This document shows positions 54,783-63,627 of a stretch of 64,000 nt of DNA, piece by piece (the stretch's first letter is position 1; each line of letters starts with the position of its first letter). Below the pieces are notes generated by a model. The model had not been told where the DNA came from. It worked only from the letters and a program-made list of their open reading frames with translations, and ran no database searches. A program made the position numbers and the translations under genes. Origin of the DNA: Acidobacteriota bacterium. Its GTDB lineage: Bacteria > Acidobacteriota > Thermoanaerobaculia > Gp7-AA8. The stretch covers positions 62,001-126,000 of the forward strand of contig JAJPHC010000045.1 of the NCBI GenBank assembly GCA_021325515.1, written 5' to 3'.

Positions 54783-55268
54783 ATGTCCATCACCCAGGTC
54801 CTCGCCTCGCAGTTCGCCTTTGCCCACGGCGCAACCCTCCGCAACCTCGACGGCATCTCCGATGCCGAGGCGGAGATGTTTCCGCAGCCGGCCGGGAACT
54901 CGATCAACTGGATCGCAGGCCACGTCCTCGTCTCGCGCGAGCGCCTGCTCTCGCGCTTCGGCCACGCCGGCTCGCTGCCGCCCGCGGCCGTCGACTATTA
55001 CGTGCGCGGCGCGAAGCCGTCCGGCAAGCCGCCCGTACCGCTGGCCGAGCTCAAAGCGGGTCTCGTCCGTTCGCAGGAAGCGCTGCAGAACGTGCTGGCC
55101 ACAGTCGACGAAGCGACACTCGCCGCCGCCGCACCCTTCTCACCGCTGCCCGACCCCAACGAAACGATCCTTTCGCTCCTCGGCAAGTTCGTGATCCACG
55201 ACAGCTATCACTCCGGCCAGATGGGAATCGCGCGCCGGTTGCTGGGGAAGGAAGGCGCGATCGCCTGA
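54783..55268 (+). CDS. DinB-like metal-dependent protein
   Basis: A 161-residue four-helix-bundle protein. Metal-binding histidines are in NWIAGHVLVSRERLL and the closing HDSYHSGQMGIARRLLG (H-x3-H). This matches the DinB/YfiT family, whose members often act as thiol transferases (bacillithiol/mycothiol type) or are DNA-damage-induced. AAGGAG lies upstream of the ATG. It is divergent from, and probably repressed by, the MarR gene via the palindrome. Confidence 0.85.
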   Translation: MSITQVLASQFAFAHGATLRNLDGISDAEAEMFPQPAGNSINWIAGHVLVSRERLLSRFGHAGSLPPAAVDYYVRGAKPSGKPPVPLAELKAGLVRSQEALQNVLATVDEATLAAAAPFSPLPDPNETILSLLGKFVIHDSYHSGQMGIARRLLGKEGAIA

Positions 55269-55281
55269 CGAGGACAGAGCG

Positions 55282-57915
55282 CTAGTATTTCGTGACCAGC
55301 CGCAGCGCCGCGGTGTCGCCTTCGATCGGATGGATCACCAGGAACTGCTGGCCGTCCGCGGATGGCGCGAACGCGCGCGCCGTGCTCATGCCGGTGGGGG
55401 TGATGATGCGAAACAGTGGGCGGGGCTCGCCGAATGCGATCTCGTTGCCGCTGCTCGTCACCGGAAGTGCGATGAGATGGCCGGTGAGATCGATGTAGTA
55501 GATCTCGCCGCCATCCGGCCGCCAGAGAGGTTGCGTGCCGCCGTTGCGCGAGACCTGGCGCTTGAGCGTCGTGTTCGACGGCGAGACGACGTAGATCTCC
55601 GGATGGCCGCTCTCGTCGGAAGCGTACGCGATCCAGCGGCCGTCGGCGGTGCCGACCGGCGTCACTTCATGGGCCTGCCTGTCGTTGATGAACGGCTCGG
55701 GCCGCGAGGTGCTGCCGATGGTTAGACGCAGCAGGTCGCCGGCGCTCTGGTCGCTGATGATCAGCGTCTTCTCATCCGCGCTCAGCACCCCCGGCCACAC
55801 CAGACCCTCGGCTCTCAGTAACTCGGTCTGCTGCCCGTCGGAAAGACGGCGCCGGAGGAGGATGCTCTTCGTCCCTTCCAGCGCGGTGAAGTAGAGCGTG
55901 CCGCCGTCGTGCGACCAGATCGGGCCGCCCGTCCACGGAAGATCGAGCGTCAGCCGCGTGCGCGTCTTGCGCGCGAAGTCCTCGATCCAGAGCTGCCGCA
56001 GCGGATCCCCGGCGGAGAGCGCGGCGCGTGTGCCGTCCGGCGCGATCGCGATCTCCCAATACTTCTCCGGCTTCCCGATCTCGCCGGTCTTCGCGCCGCT
56101 GCGATCGACCCATTGCAGTTGGGCTTCGATCCTCGGATCGCCGGTGTGAAACACCAGGCGCCCGTTGCTCGCCACCGAGAAGCCGCTGCGCCACACGTCG
56201 CTGTCGAACATGACATCGCGCGTGATCACCGCGGGATCGCCGGTTAGCACGCCGCCGTCCGTCATCGTTTGCGCATAGAGCACGCCGTCTTTCGCGAAGA
56301 GGAGCCGGCCGTTGGCCGCGATGCCGTTCGATCGGTTGCGCAGGACGAGCTTCGGTTTCGGATCGTCGAGCGAGGCGAGATAGATCCCGCTCGCGTTTCC
56401 CGATGGATCGCGATGATCCGCGGCGAAGAAGAGGAAATGTCTCCCGTCGGAAAGAAACGATGGCCAGCGGTGAGTCGACTGTCCCGCTCCGATCGCCGTC
56501 ACCGGCTTCGGCGTTCCGCCCGCTTCTCCGATCGCGAAGAGTCCCGTCTGCACATCAGGCGTGTAGAGGATCGTGCCCTCGGCGCTCCACGTTCCGCCGC
56601 GGCCATTCGGCGCGCTGGCGAGCGTCACGCTGACGTCGTCTTCGAGGGACATGCGCTGCAGCCGGTCGTTGAGGAAGAACGCGATCCGTTTGCTGTCCGG
56701 CGCCCAGAACGGGAACGAGGCTTTCTCGGTGCCGGGCAGCATGCGCGTCTTCCCTGTTTCGAGTGAGCGGACCCAGAGCGACGGCGACTCCTCGCCGCGC
56801 GCCGCGTAGACGACCCATCTGCCATCGGGCGAGATCACTGCCGGGCCGCCGGAGTTGCCGGCGGCGAAATAGTGCTGGCCTGCGCCGGGGGCGAGATCGG
56901 CGACGATCGCCGGCGCCTCGCTCGTCTTCCTGCGCAGCATCACGCCGGCGATCGCGAGTGCGGCGATGAGGATCGCAGCCGCAATCGCGAAGCCTTCGAG
57001 ATGCCGTTGCGGTTTTCCGATGGCGGCGCCGCCGGGCTCCGCATCCTGTGCGATCCAGTCGAGCTGCGCGCGGATGTCGCGCGCGGACTGCCAGCGCTCA
57101 TCGGGTTCTTTCGCGAGGCAGCGGAGGATCAGATGTTCGAGCGCCGGCGGAATGTCGCCGCGGATCTCGTGGATCGGAACGGGATCGTCGGCGAGTGTCG
57201 CGCGAATCACTTCCATGCGGCTCTCACCATCGAACGCGGCCTTGCCGGTGGCCATCTCGTAGAGGAGAGCGCCGAGGGAGAAGATGTCGGTGCGGGCATC
57301 GGCTTCGACGGCGGCGAGCTGCTCGGGCGCCATGTAGGCGAGCGTGCCGAGAAGACTCCCTTCTTCCGTGAGAGGAAGGCGCTCGGTTTCCGCGCTCGCT
57401 TCCATCGGCGTCGCGAGATTCTTCTCATCGATGTGTTTCGCGAGTCCGAAGTCGAGGAGCTTCGCGCCGCTGCGGGTGAGCATCACGTTTGCCGGCTTGA
57501 GATCGCGATGGATGATGCTCTGGCGATGCGCCTTGTCGAGTGCGTCGGCGATTTGCGAGCCGATGCGCAGGATCTGGTCGAGCGGCATCGGCCCCTTCTG
57601 AATCCGTGCGGAGAGACGCTCCTCGTCGATGAACTCCATGACGAGATAGCGCACTTCCTGATTGCGCACTTCCGCGGAACCGACGTCGTGGACGACGCAG
57701 ATGTTCGGATGGCTGAGGCTGGAGATGACGCGCGCCTCGCGCTCGAAGCGGGTGCGGAGCCGCGCGTTGCCCGCGAAGGAGGCGGGAAGAATCTTGATGG
57801 CGACGTCGCGATTGAGGCGGGTGTCGCGCGCGCGATAAACCTCTCCCATGGCACCCGCTCCCACGGGGGCCACGATTTCATAGGGCCCGAGGCGCGTTCC
57901 GGAGTCGATGCTCAT
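55282..57915 (-). CDS. Second transmembrane Ser/Thr kinase with PD40 propeller
   Basis: An 877-residue protein from ATG 57915. The kinase domain (1-~275) has VGAGAMGEVYRARD, VAIK, HRDLKPANV, DFGLAK and APEQ. A membrane span lies at about 300-325. The extracytoplasmic part has PD40/TolB-like blades (ISPDGRWVVYAARGEE, DGRWIAYASDES). It is a paralogue of the kinase at 11.2 kb with the same layout. The antisense long open frame at 56.9-57.9 kb is a GC shadow. It ends 13 nt from the DinB stop. Confidence 0.92.
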   Translation of the reverse strand: MSIDSGTRLGPYEIVAPVGAGAMGEVYRARDTRLNRDVAIKILPASFAGNARLRTRFEREARVISSLSHPNICVVHDVGSAEVRNQEVRYLVMEFIDEERLSARIQKGPMPLDQILRIGSQIADALDKAHRQSIIHRDLKPANVMLTRSGAKLLDFGLAKHIDEKNLATPMEASAETERLPLTEEGSLLGTLAYMAPEQLAAVEADARTDIFSLGALLYEMATGKAAFDGESRMEVIRATLADDPVPIHEIRGDIPPALEHLILRCLAKEPDERWQSARDIRAQLDWIAQDAEPGGAAIGKPQRHLEGFAIAAAILIAALAIAGVMLRRKTSEAPAIVADLAPGAGQHYFAAGNSGGPAVISPDGRWVVYAARGEESPSLWVRSLETGKTRMLPGTEKASFPFWAPDSKRIAFFLNDRLQRMSLEDDVSVTLASAPNGRGGTWSAEGTILYTPDVQTGLFAIGEAGGTPKPVTAIGAGQSTHRWPSFLSDGRHFLFFAADHRDPSGNASGIYLASLDDPKPKLVLRNRSNGIAANGRLLFAKDGVLYAQTMTDGGVLTGDPAVITRDVMFDSDVWRSGFSVASNGRLVFHTGDPRIEAQLQWVDRSGAKTGEIGKPEKYWEIAIAPDGTRAALSAGDPLRQLWIEDFARKTRTRLTLDLPWTGGPIWSHDGGTLYFTALEGTKSILLRRRLSDGQQTELLRAEGLVWPGVLSADEKTLIISDQSAGDLLRLTIGSTSRPEPFINDRQAHEVTPVGTADGRWIAYASDESGHPEIYVVSPSNTTLKRQVSRNGGTQPLWRPDGGEIYYIDLTGHLIALPVTSSGNEIAFGEPRPLFRIITPTGMSTARAFAPSADGQQFLVIHPIEGDTAALRLVTKY

Positions 57916-58004
57916 GGATGGAGGACGACGCGGCGAGTATAGCGCCGGGATGGGAGGCGGCGATGTGATGCCGAAAAGTGCGCAGATCGCGACGCGAGCA
58001 CACG

Positions 58005-60092
58005 TCAGCGTTTCACAGCGCGTCGTCGAATGGTATTCACCACGCGCACGGTCGCGGTCGCGGTGCCTGTGAGGCCGCTGCTGTTCTTCGCCGCCAGCGT
58101 GATGATGTGAATTCCTTCCGGGAGCACGGCTCGCACTCCCGACCCATGGCCCAGAATGCCGGAGAGATTCGAGCTCCACTCCAGAGAAGATTCGGGGATG
58201 TCATCGTCTTCGAGATCCCACGCGTCGCCTTCGAGAATGACTTCGTGACCGGCGAATACGACGCCGCCGTTTGGAAGCGCTTCGATCGACACGTCCGGCG
58301 GTTTCGGCGGGACATTGAATTCGAGGCTGGAGCCTTCGCCGGAATTGATGCCGTCCGAGGCGATCACGGAGATCTGCGCGTGCGGGCTTCCCGGCAATTC
58401 CGAGAAATCGAGCTCGAAGTTCTGTTCGTCGACGTCGCGAGCCAGGACTTCCCAGTCCGAATTCGGATTGGACACATCCGCGTTGTAGTCGATCTCGAAC
58501 GACAGCTTGTCGCCATCCGCATCGGTCGCGGTCCAGGTGATCATCGCCGGTCCATTCACCGTGCCGATGATCTGCGGCGCGACATTCGAAACCACGGGTG
58601 AATGCGGAGAGACGTTGATCTCGCGGAGAACGACGCCGTTGCGGATGAACTGAATCTTCGCCGTGTCCGCGGGGAAGGCCATGTCTGCGCCGAACGGCGC
58701 TTCGGTGAGATGAGACGCGTGACGCCCCTTCGGTCCCGGCACATCGAATTCGAGGTCGAGCGCCTGCGATGCGATGCGCGCACCGCCGGCATTCACGGCG
58801 GCCATCATGGTGGGCCCGGTCGTGTTCGGAATCGAATCTGTGTCTTCGAACGACCAGCAGGGCTCCATCTCGACATCGGTCGCCGCGGATGCGTTCTCGC
58901 GGATCGTACCGAAGCACTCGAGGAATCGCGCAGGCGTTGCGAGTGCGTGGACGCGTGCACTGCTCGCCGCCGCTGGATCGAGCTGATCGAAGATGTGATC
59001 GTAACCATCCTGAGAGACCCAGAACTGCTCCTGGTTTCCGCCCGAGCCCATGTATTCGCCGACATCCGGCAGCGCGCCGCGGCCGCCGACCTCGTACGGA
59101 TGTACGGAAGCAGGAATGAGCGTGGCGCTGACGCCGTCCAGAGCGACACGGCCCGCCGTGCAGTGCGCGGCCGCGTCGCCGTTGAGCTCCGTCCCCGTGT
59201 AGCCGTCGGGAGCGGGATTGACGAGGCAGGCGAAGCTCCCGCCGTCATACGTGTCGCCAAGCCCGAAGGTGTGGCCGATTTCGTGTGCGACGGTGGCGGC
59301 GGCGTCTTCGTCCTTTGCGACGCCGATGTTTGCAGGTTTGCCGAATGTGAAGCCCTGCAGCGTGCCGTTGGGATAACCGCCCGGGCGATCGTTGATGAAG
59401 CCGAAGACCTGCGTGAAGCAGCCGTCGGCGTTTGGATTTCCGGCGCACTCTGAAGGGATCAGTTTTCGCAGTGCATCCCAGAGGTTGTACTGCCCGTCGT
59501 CGGTCTCCAGATCGTAATTGCTGTCGCTCGCGTCGAACTCGTCGCGAGTCACCCAGAAGAATTTGTCGGTCGCAACGGGATACACCGAGCGCACGTAATC
59601 GGCGAAGCCCTTCCACTGATCGCCTTCGACGCTGACGATCTTCCCGCCGTAGTTCGCCTTGACGGGGAGGGCGAGAATGCGCATCGGCCCGCGCTCGACG
59701 AAGTTGTATGCGCCGTCCGCCTGGCGCGTCACGCCGTTGACGGTGACTTCGAAGGTGTAGCTGCCCGCCGCCCAGTTGCCGCAGGCGTCCTGACTCGCAC
59801 AGAGGAAATCGACGACGGACGTGGACTCGTCGCTCTTGACAGGTGCGAGCTTGACGACGATCTCTCCATTGCGCCGCACCGTCGCCGACGTCTGCGCCTC
59901 ATCGACCTCGACCTCGGATGTCAGGAACGCGCGGACGGCAGTGTCCTTGCCGGCGACGAACTTTCGCGCATTGTTTTTCTGGATGCCGATCGCCTGATTG
60001 ATCTCGATCGATTCGATCTGCTGCGCACCCGCCATCGTGCAGAAAAGGAGTGGCACCAATGCCGCCATGAGCCGCGAGCACGGGGAAGTCAT
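58005..60092 (-). CDS. Secreted metzincin-like metalloprotease with Ig-like C-terminal domains
   Basis: A 695-residue exported protein (signal peptide ending TMAGAQQ). An N-terminal beta domain (~25-125, IEINQAIGIQKNN) precedes the metalloprotease core. The zinc motif is HEIGHTFGLGD (His270), and the segment ending in MGSG (about 345) may supply the Met-turn. Cadherin/Ig-like domains follow at about 480-690 (ATDADGDKLSFEIDYN; EALPNGGVVFAGHEVILEGDAWD). It ends in a basic tail (RRRAVKR). A secreted protease acting on surface or extracellular proteins is likely. Confidence 0.85.
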   Translation of the reverse strand: MTSPCSRLMAALVPLLFCTMAGAQQIESIEINQAIGIQKNNARKFVAGKDTAVRAFLTSEVEVDEAQTSATVRRNGEIVVKLAPVKSDESTSVVDFLCASQDACGNWAAGSYTFEVTVNGVTRQADGAYNFVERGPMRILALPVKANYGGKIVSVEGDQWKGFADYVRSVYPVATDKFFWVTRDEFDASDSNYDLETDDGQYNLWDALRKLIPSECAGNPNADGCFTQVFGFINDRPGGYPNGTLQGFTFGKPANIGVAKDEDAAATVAHEIGHTFGLGDTYDGGSFACLVNPAPDGYTGTELNGDAAAHCTAGRVALDGVSATLIPASVHPYEVGGRGALPDVGEYMGSGGNQEQFWVSQDGYDHIFDQLDPAAASSARVHALATPARFLECFGTIRENASAATDVEMEPCWSFEDTDSIPNTTGPTMMAAVNAGGARIASQALDLEFDVPGPKGRHASHLTEAPFGADMAFPADTAKIQFIRNGVVLREINVSPHSPVVSNVAPQIIGTVNGPAMITWTATDADGDKLSFEIDYNADVSNPNSDWEVLARDVDEQNFELDFSELPGSPHAQISVIASDGINSGEGSSLEFNVPPKPPDVSIEALPNGGVVFAGHEVILEGDAWDLEDDDIPESSLEWSSNLSGILGHGSGVRAVLPEGIHIITLAAKNSSGLTGTATATVRVVNTIRRRAVKR

Positions 60093-60149
60093 CCTGCCTC
60101 CTTTGTCGGGGAGAGAGACAGCATACGCTGGTTGGGGGGCGGAAGAGTC

Positions 60150-60230
60150 AAAAGCGAAATTCAGAATTCAGACTTCAGAATTCAGAATGAAGAATGAAGG
60201 CGGGAACTTCGCTCCTTTCTTCATTGTGTT
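60150..60230. repeat. 7-bp tandem repeat tract related to the 7.9-kb array
   Basis: AAAAGCGAAATTCAGAAT followed by TTCAGAA and AATGAAG units up to 60200. It is followed at 60206-60225 by a partly complementary tract (CTTCGCTCCTTTCTTCATT). It begins with almost the same 18 bases as the 7947 tract. It lies between the metzincin-like gene and the cyclase gene. Confidence 0.65.
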
Positions 60231-61810
60231 ACAGGGCGCTCGACCTTTTCCTGCACGAGGAACCACGTTGGGAGAGCTCCTTTGCCTTTGACCGGAATCC
60301 AGCCTCGCGACTCGAATTCGAAATCGTTTTGCAGGAGCTCATACACGGATTCCGTCACCTGGATGCGGTCCGGACTTCCGGTGCTCTGCATGCGGCTGGC
60401 GACATTGACGGCATCGCCCCATACGTCATAGCCGAATTTCTTCTGGCCGATGACGCCGGCGACGACGCGGCCACTATGAAGTCCGATGCGGATGTGGACC
60501 GGGTCCCCATTGGGATAGTGCACATGTTTGACTGCCTGTAGGAGGTGCAGCGCAAAGTGAGCCATGTCGCGCGCGGCGAGACGCCCTCTCGCTCCGTGCG
60601 TGCCGGCGATGGCCATGTACTCGTCGCCGATCGTTTTGATTTTCTCCACGCCATAGCGGTCGCAGAGGTCGTCAAACAGCACGAACACCTCGCGCAAGAC
60701 GGCGACGACGCGCTCCGGCGGAAAGCGGCTCGCGAACGGCGTGAAGCCCACGATGTCGGCGAAGAGCAGCGTGACGTCGTCCAGCATCTCGGAGATCGTC
60801 TCGTCGCCCGCCCGCAGCCGCTCCGCGATCCGCTCCGGCATCACATTCAGCAGCAGCGCTTCGGACTTCTGCTTCTCCTGCAGGATCTGCTGGTACATCT
60901 GCCCTTTCTCCACGACGATCGACAGATGTCCGGCGATCAGGCGAAAGAGATCGACATGAACGTTCTGATAGACGTTGGTGCCGCGGCTGGAAAAGAAGAT
61001 GAAGCCGATCGGTTTGCCCGACGAAATCAGCGGGCAGGTGAGACTGGAGTGAATGCCCTCCATCACCATCATCCGGGTGGAGACGGAACCGGGATGCTCC
61101 GCGAGGTACTGAGCGAGATCATTGAGAATGCGCGGTTCGCCGCTGTGCAGAATGGTCTCGAGACTGCTCCCCTGCAGCGGTGCGCTGTAGTTGCGGCCGA
61201 GCAGGATGCGCGTGTTCTCGGAGCGCGCCCAGCAGGCGCGTGCGATTGCCCCCTCTTCCTCGATCAGCGCGACGCCGAGGCGGTCATAGGGAATCACGGT
61301 GCGAAGGACGTCGTAGGCCTTGTTGAGCACCTGCTCGAACAGCATGCCGCGGTTGATCTCGCGCGTCACCTCGAGAATCGCATGCAGCTCACGAAAGCGC
61401 GTCTCGAGCATCGCCGGGAGCTCGTCGAGAGCCTGGGAGAGCGCGGTAAGGTCCTCGGTATCCGCCTTGACGCGAGCGCCGCTGACGCTGATCTGCACCT
61501 CGTCGACGATGTGGCGCAGCCGGTTGATCTCGCGCCCTTCCGCGCGGAGATGCCGCTCGACTGCGAGCTCGCGGCCTGCCAGGAAGCCGAAGCCGGTGAA
61601 GAGCAACACGATGATGATGCGCATCCAGAGCTCGTTGGAATCGCTTTCACAGAACAGCGTCTGGCGCAGGGTTCCGCTGTGAAACACGAACGTGTGCAGT
61701 ACCGACTCGAGCAGCCAGTAGCCGGCGCCGGTCGCGAAGCCGAGCCATCGCAGGCGCATACACGCCGAACTGTGACGAAACTCGTTGCGCATCGCGGTAC
61801 GGAATGGCAC
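60221..61810 (-). CDS. Membrane-anchored class III adenylate cyclase with GAF domain
   Basis: A 529-residue protein. Two N-terminal membrane helices (about 25-45 and 60-80) are followed by a coiled helix, a GAF domain (~140-310, ILEVTREINRGMLFEQVL) and a class III cyclase domain (~335-520). Catalytic motifs are LFADIVGFT (metal Asp), KIKTIGDEYMA (substrate Lys, second metal Asp) and DVWGDAVNVASRM (adenine-selecting Asp; transition-state Asn and Arg). The residues fit ATP rather than GTP. It should make cAMP in response to a GAF-bound signal. ATG 61810 is used; 61792 is an alternative. Confidence 0.9.
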   Translation of the reverse strand: MPFRTAMRNEFRHSSACMRLRWLGFATGAGYWLLESVLHTFVFHSGTLRQTLFCESDSNELWMRIIIVLLFTGFGFLAGRELAVERHLRAEGREINRLRHIVDEVQISVSGARVKADTEDLTALSQALDELPAMLETRFRELHAILEVTREINRGMLFEQVLNKAYDVLRTVIPYDRLGVALIEEEGAIARACWARSENTRILLGRNYSAPLQGSSLETILHSGEPRILNDLAQYLAEHPGSVSTRMMVMEGIHSSLTCPLISSGKPIGFIFFSSRGTNVYQNVHVDLFRLIAGHLSIVVEKGQMYQQILQEKQKSEALLLNVMPERIAERLRAGDETISEMLDDVTLLFADIVGFTPFASRFPPERVVAVLREVFVLFDDLCDRYGVEKIKTIGDEYMAIAGTHGARGRLAARDMAHFALHLLQAVKHVHYPNGDPVHIRIGLHSGRVVAGVIGQKKFGYDVWGDAVNVASRMQSTGSPDRIQVTESVYELLQNDFEFESRGWIPVKGKGALPTWFLVQEKVERPVTQ

Positions 61811-61876
61811 GGCGATGTGTGACGGATTACTGGCAGTTCAATAGGCCTTCATCGCCACGCGAAGCTCGGGGAGATG

Positions 61877-62049
61877 GGTTCGCGGGCTCGCGGGCTCGCG
61901 GGTTCGCGGTGGAGAGGCCGAAGCCCCGCCGCTTCGGGATTGGCGTCGAATCGTCCTGAGCGCGCAGACACATACCGCGAGCCCGCGAGCCCGCGAACCC
62001 GCGTATCCAAATCCCAGCGCCCCAGTGCCCCGGAATCCCAGTACCCCGG
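61877..62049. repeat. Inverted GC-rich tandem repeats
   Basis: CGCGGGCTCGCGGGCTCGCG-type repeats at 61877-61912 face CCCGCGAG-type repeats at 61974-62003. They are followed by CCCAGCGCCCCAGTGCCCCGG-like 9-10 bp imperfect repeats to 62049. They fill the 245-bp gap between the cyclase start and the DUF2306 stop. The arms are similar to the outer arms of the array at 7878-8150. Confidence 0.78.
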
Positions 62050-62055
62050 AAAAAC

Positions 62056-62760
62056 CTAACCAGCCACTGCACCCGTAGTCCTCATCGCGGGCCTGCTGCG
62101 TATCCACTCCGCCGCGGCCAGGTTGAGCGGCCAGCTCCAGAGTGCTAGCGTGATCGAGAGTGCTGGATCGTGTGTCGCGAGAAAGAGCGGTACGGCCGCC
62201 AGCCGCACCGTCGCCGCGGCGAATGTGAGCGAATAGCTGCGCATCATCCATGCGCGATGGGATTCGAAGCGCCGCTGCCGTGCACGAAGGAAGGCCATCG
62301 CGGAGGTGATCAGCCAGCTCAATGCGAGCAGGACGAATCCAGGCTCGACGATCGCGAAGTCCTGCGCACCATAAACGACGCTGACGGCCGGGCCGCCGAG
62401 GAGGGCGAAGGCCGTGGGGTCGCTGGCGCCTTCCGCGGCAAAGCGCGGCGTGTCGGGCGCGAGACGCAGACCGGCGATCGCCCCTGCGAGAACCGCCACT
62501 AGGTATCCATACCCGCATGCGCGGTGAAGGCGCGGTCGCGCCGCGCGCAGCGACGGGAGAAATTGAAAGACACCTGTGACGATGGCGGCGATCCCGCAGG
62601 CGACGTGCAACTGCAGCCAAACTCCGTTGCGCGCGAGCGTTGCCAGTTGCACCTTCAGCAGCAGTGCGGGCGAGGGGACGAAATAGCGGAGCGAGGATGC
62701 GGCCGTCACTCCGGCGAGAGCCCACAAGACGGCTGCTGAGGTGGACACGCGCCGCGGCAT
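62056..62760 (-). CDS. DUF2306-family membrane protein
   Basis: A 234-residue protein with seven predicted helices. Conserved DUF2306 elements are LQLHVACGIAAIVTGVFQFLP, RLHRACGYGYL, and RRFESHRAWMMRSYSLTFAA. The function is unknown. I chose ATG 62760 because the in-frame ATG at 62790 would overlap the divergent methyltransferase start (62778). Confidence 0.8.
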   Translation of the reverse strand: MPRRVSTSAAVLWALAGVTAASSLRYFVPSPALLLKVQLATLARNGVWLQLHVACGIAAIVTGVFQFLPSLRAARPRLHRACGYGYLVAVLAGAIAGLRLAPDTPRFAAEGASDPTAFALLGGPAVSVVYGAQDFAIVEPGFVLLALSWLITSAMAFLRARQRRFESHRAWMMRSYSLTFAAATVRLAAVPLFLATHDPALSITLALWSWPLNLAAAEWIRSRPAMRTTGAVAG

Positions 62761-62777
62761 CCATCGATGATAACGCG

Positions 62778-63575
62778 ATGCAGGATGCACACTTCGCCGG
62801 CTCCATTCCTCAGTTGTATGAGCGCCTGCTCGTGCCTCTCATCTTCGAGCCGTACGCCATCGATCTCGCGCGGCGCGCCGCGGAACTGGAGCCTGCGCGC
62901 GTGCTGGAGATCGCCGCGGGCACCGGTGTTCTGACCCGGCAACTCGCCGCCGCGTTGCCGTCATCGACGGCGATCGTCGCATCGGATCTGAACGAGCCGA
63001 TGCTCTCGCACGCGGCGTCCATCGGGACGAACCGGCCCGTCGAGTGGCGCCAGGCGGACGCGATGCAGCTTCCATTCGATGATGAATCGTTCGATCTCGT
63101 GATCTGCCAGTTCGGCGCGATGTTCTTTCCCGACAAGGCGGCCGCATTCGGCGAAGCGCGGCGCGTGCTTCGCGGCGGCGGCTGCTTCCTGTTCAGCGTG
63201 TGGGATCGCATCGAGACGAACGAGTTCGCCGATGTCGTCACGCAATCGCTCGAGCCTCTCTTCTCCGATCCGCCGCGATTTCTGGCGCGCACTCCGCACG
63301 GCTACCACGACGTCGCGAAGATTGCCGATGACGTTCGCTGCGGCGGATTCACCGGCGATCCCGGCATCGTCACGCTGGCCGAGCGGAGCCGAGCGCCGGG
63401 CGCGGAGCTTCCCGCTCTTGCGTACTGTCACGGCACCCCGCTGCGGAATGAGATCGGCGAGGCGCGCCTCGATGAAGCCACGCGCGTGACCGCGGACGCG
63501 ATCGCGGAGAAGTTCGGCCGGGGAGAGGTCGACGGGAAGATCCAGGCTCACGTCGTGCGGGCATTCAAAGAGTAG
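62778..63575 (+). CDS. Class I SAM-dependent methyltransferase
   Basis: A 265-residue methyltransferase. Motif I is VLEIAAGTGVLTRQLA; motif II/III regions are IVASDLNEPML and WRQADAMQLPFDDESFDLVICQFGAMFFPD; motif post is EARRVLRGGGCFLFSVWD. It belongs to the Methyltransf_11/UbiE-like group of small-molecule methylases. The substrate cannot be told. It starts 17 nt from the divergent DUF2306 start. Confidence 0.88.
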   Translation: MQDAHFAGSIPQLYERLLVPLIFEPYAIDLARRAAELEPARVLEIAAGTGVLTRQLAAALPSSTAIVASDLNEPMLSHAASIGTNRPVEWRQADAMQLPFDDESFDLVICQFGAMFFPDKAAAFGEARRVLRGGGCFLFSVWDRIETNEFADVVTQSLEPLFSDPPRFLARTPHGYHDVAKIADDVRCGGFTGDPGIVTLAERSRAPGAELPALAYCHGTPLRNEIGEARLDEATRVTADAIAEKFGRGEVDGKIQAHVVRAFKE

Positions 63576-63627
63576 GCAACAGCCGACAGCGGGAACGTTC
63601 TTCAGCCTGTTGCCTCATAATCGGATC

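Noticed and set aside
56872-57942. + strand open frame opposite the second kinase
   Set aside because: Antisense to the kinase domain and lacking any motif; shadow frame.
60545-61822. + strand open frame opposite the adenylate cyclase
   Set aside because: His/Asp/Ala-rich shadow of the cyclase gene on the other strand.
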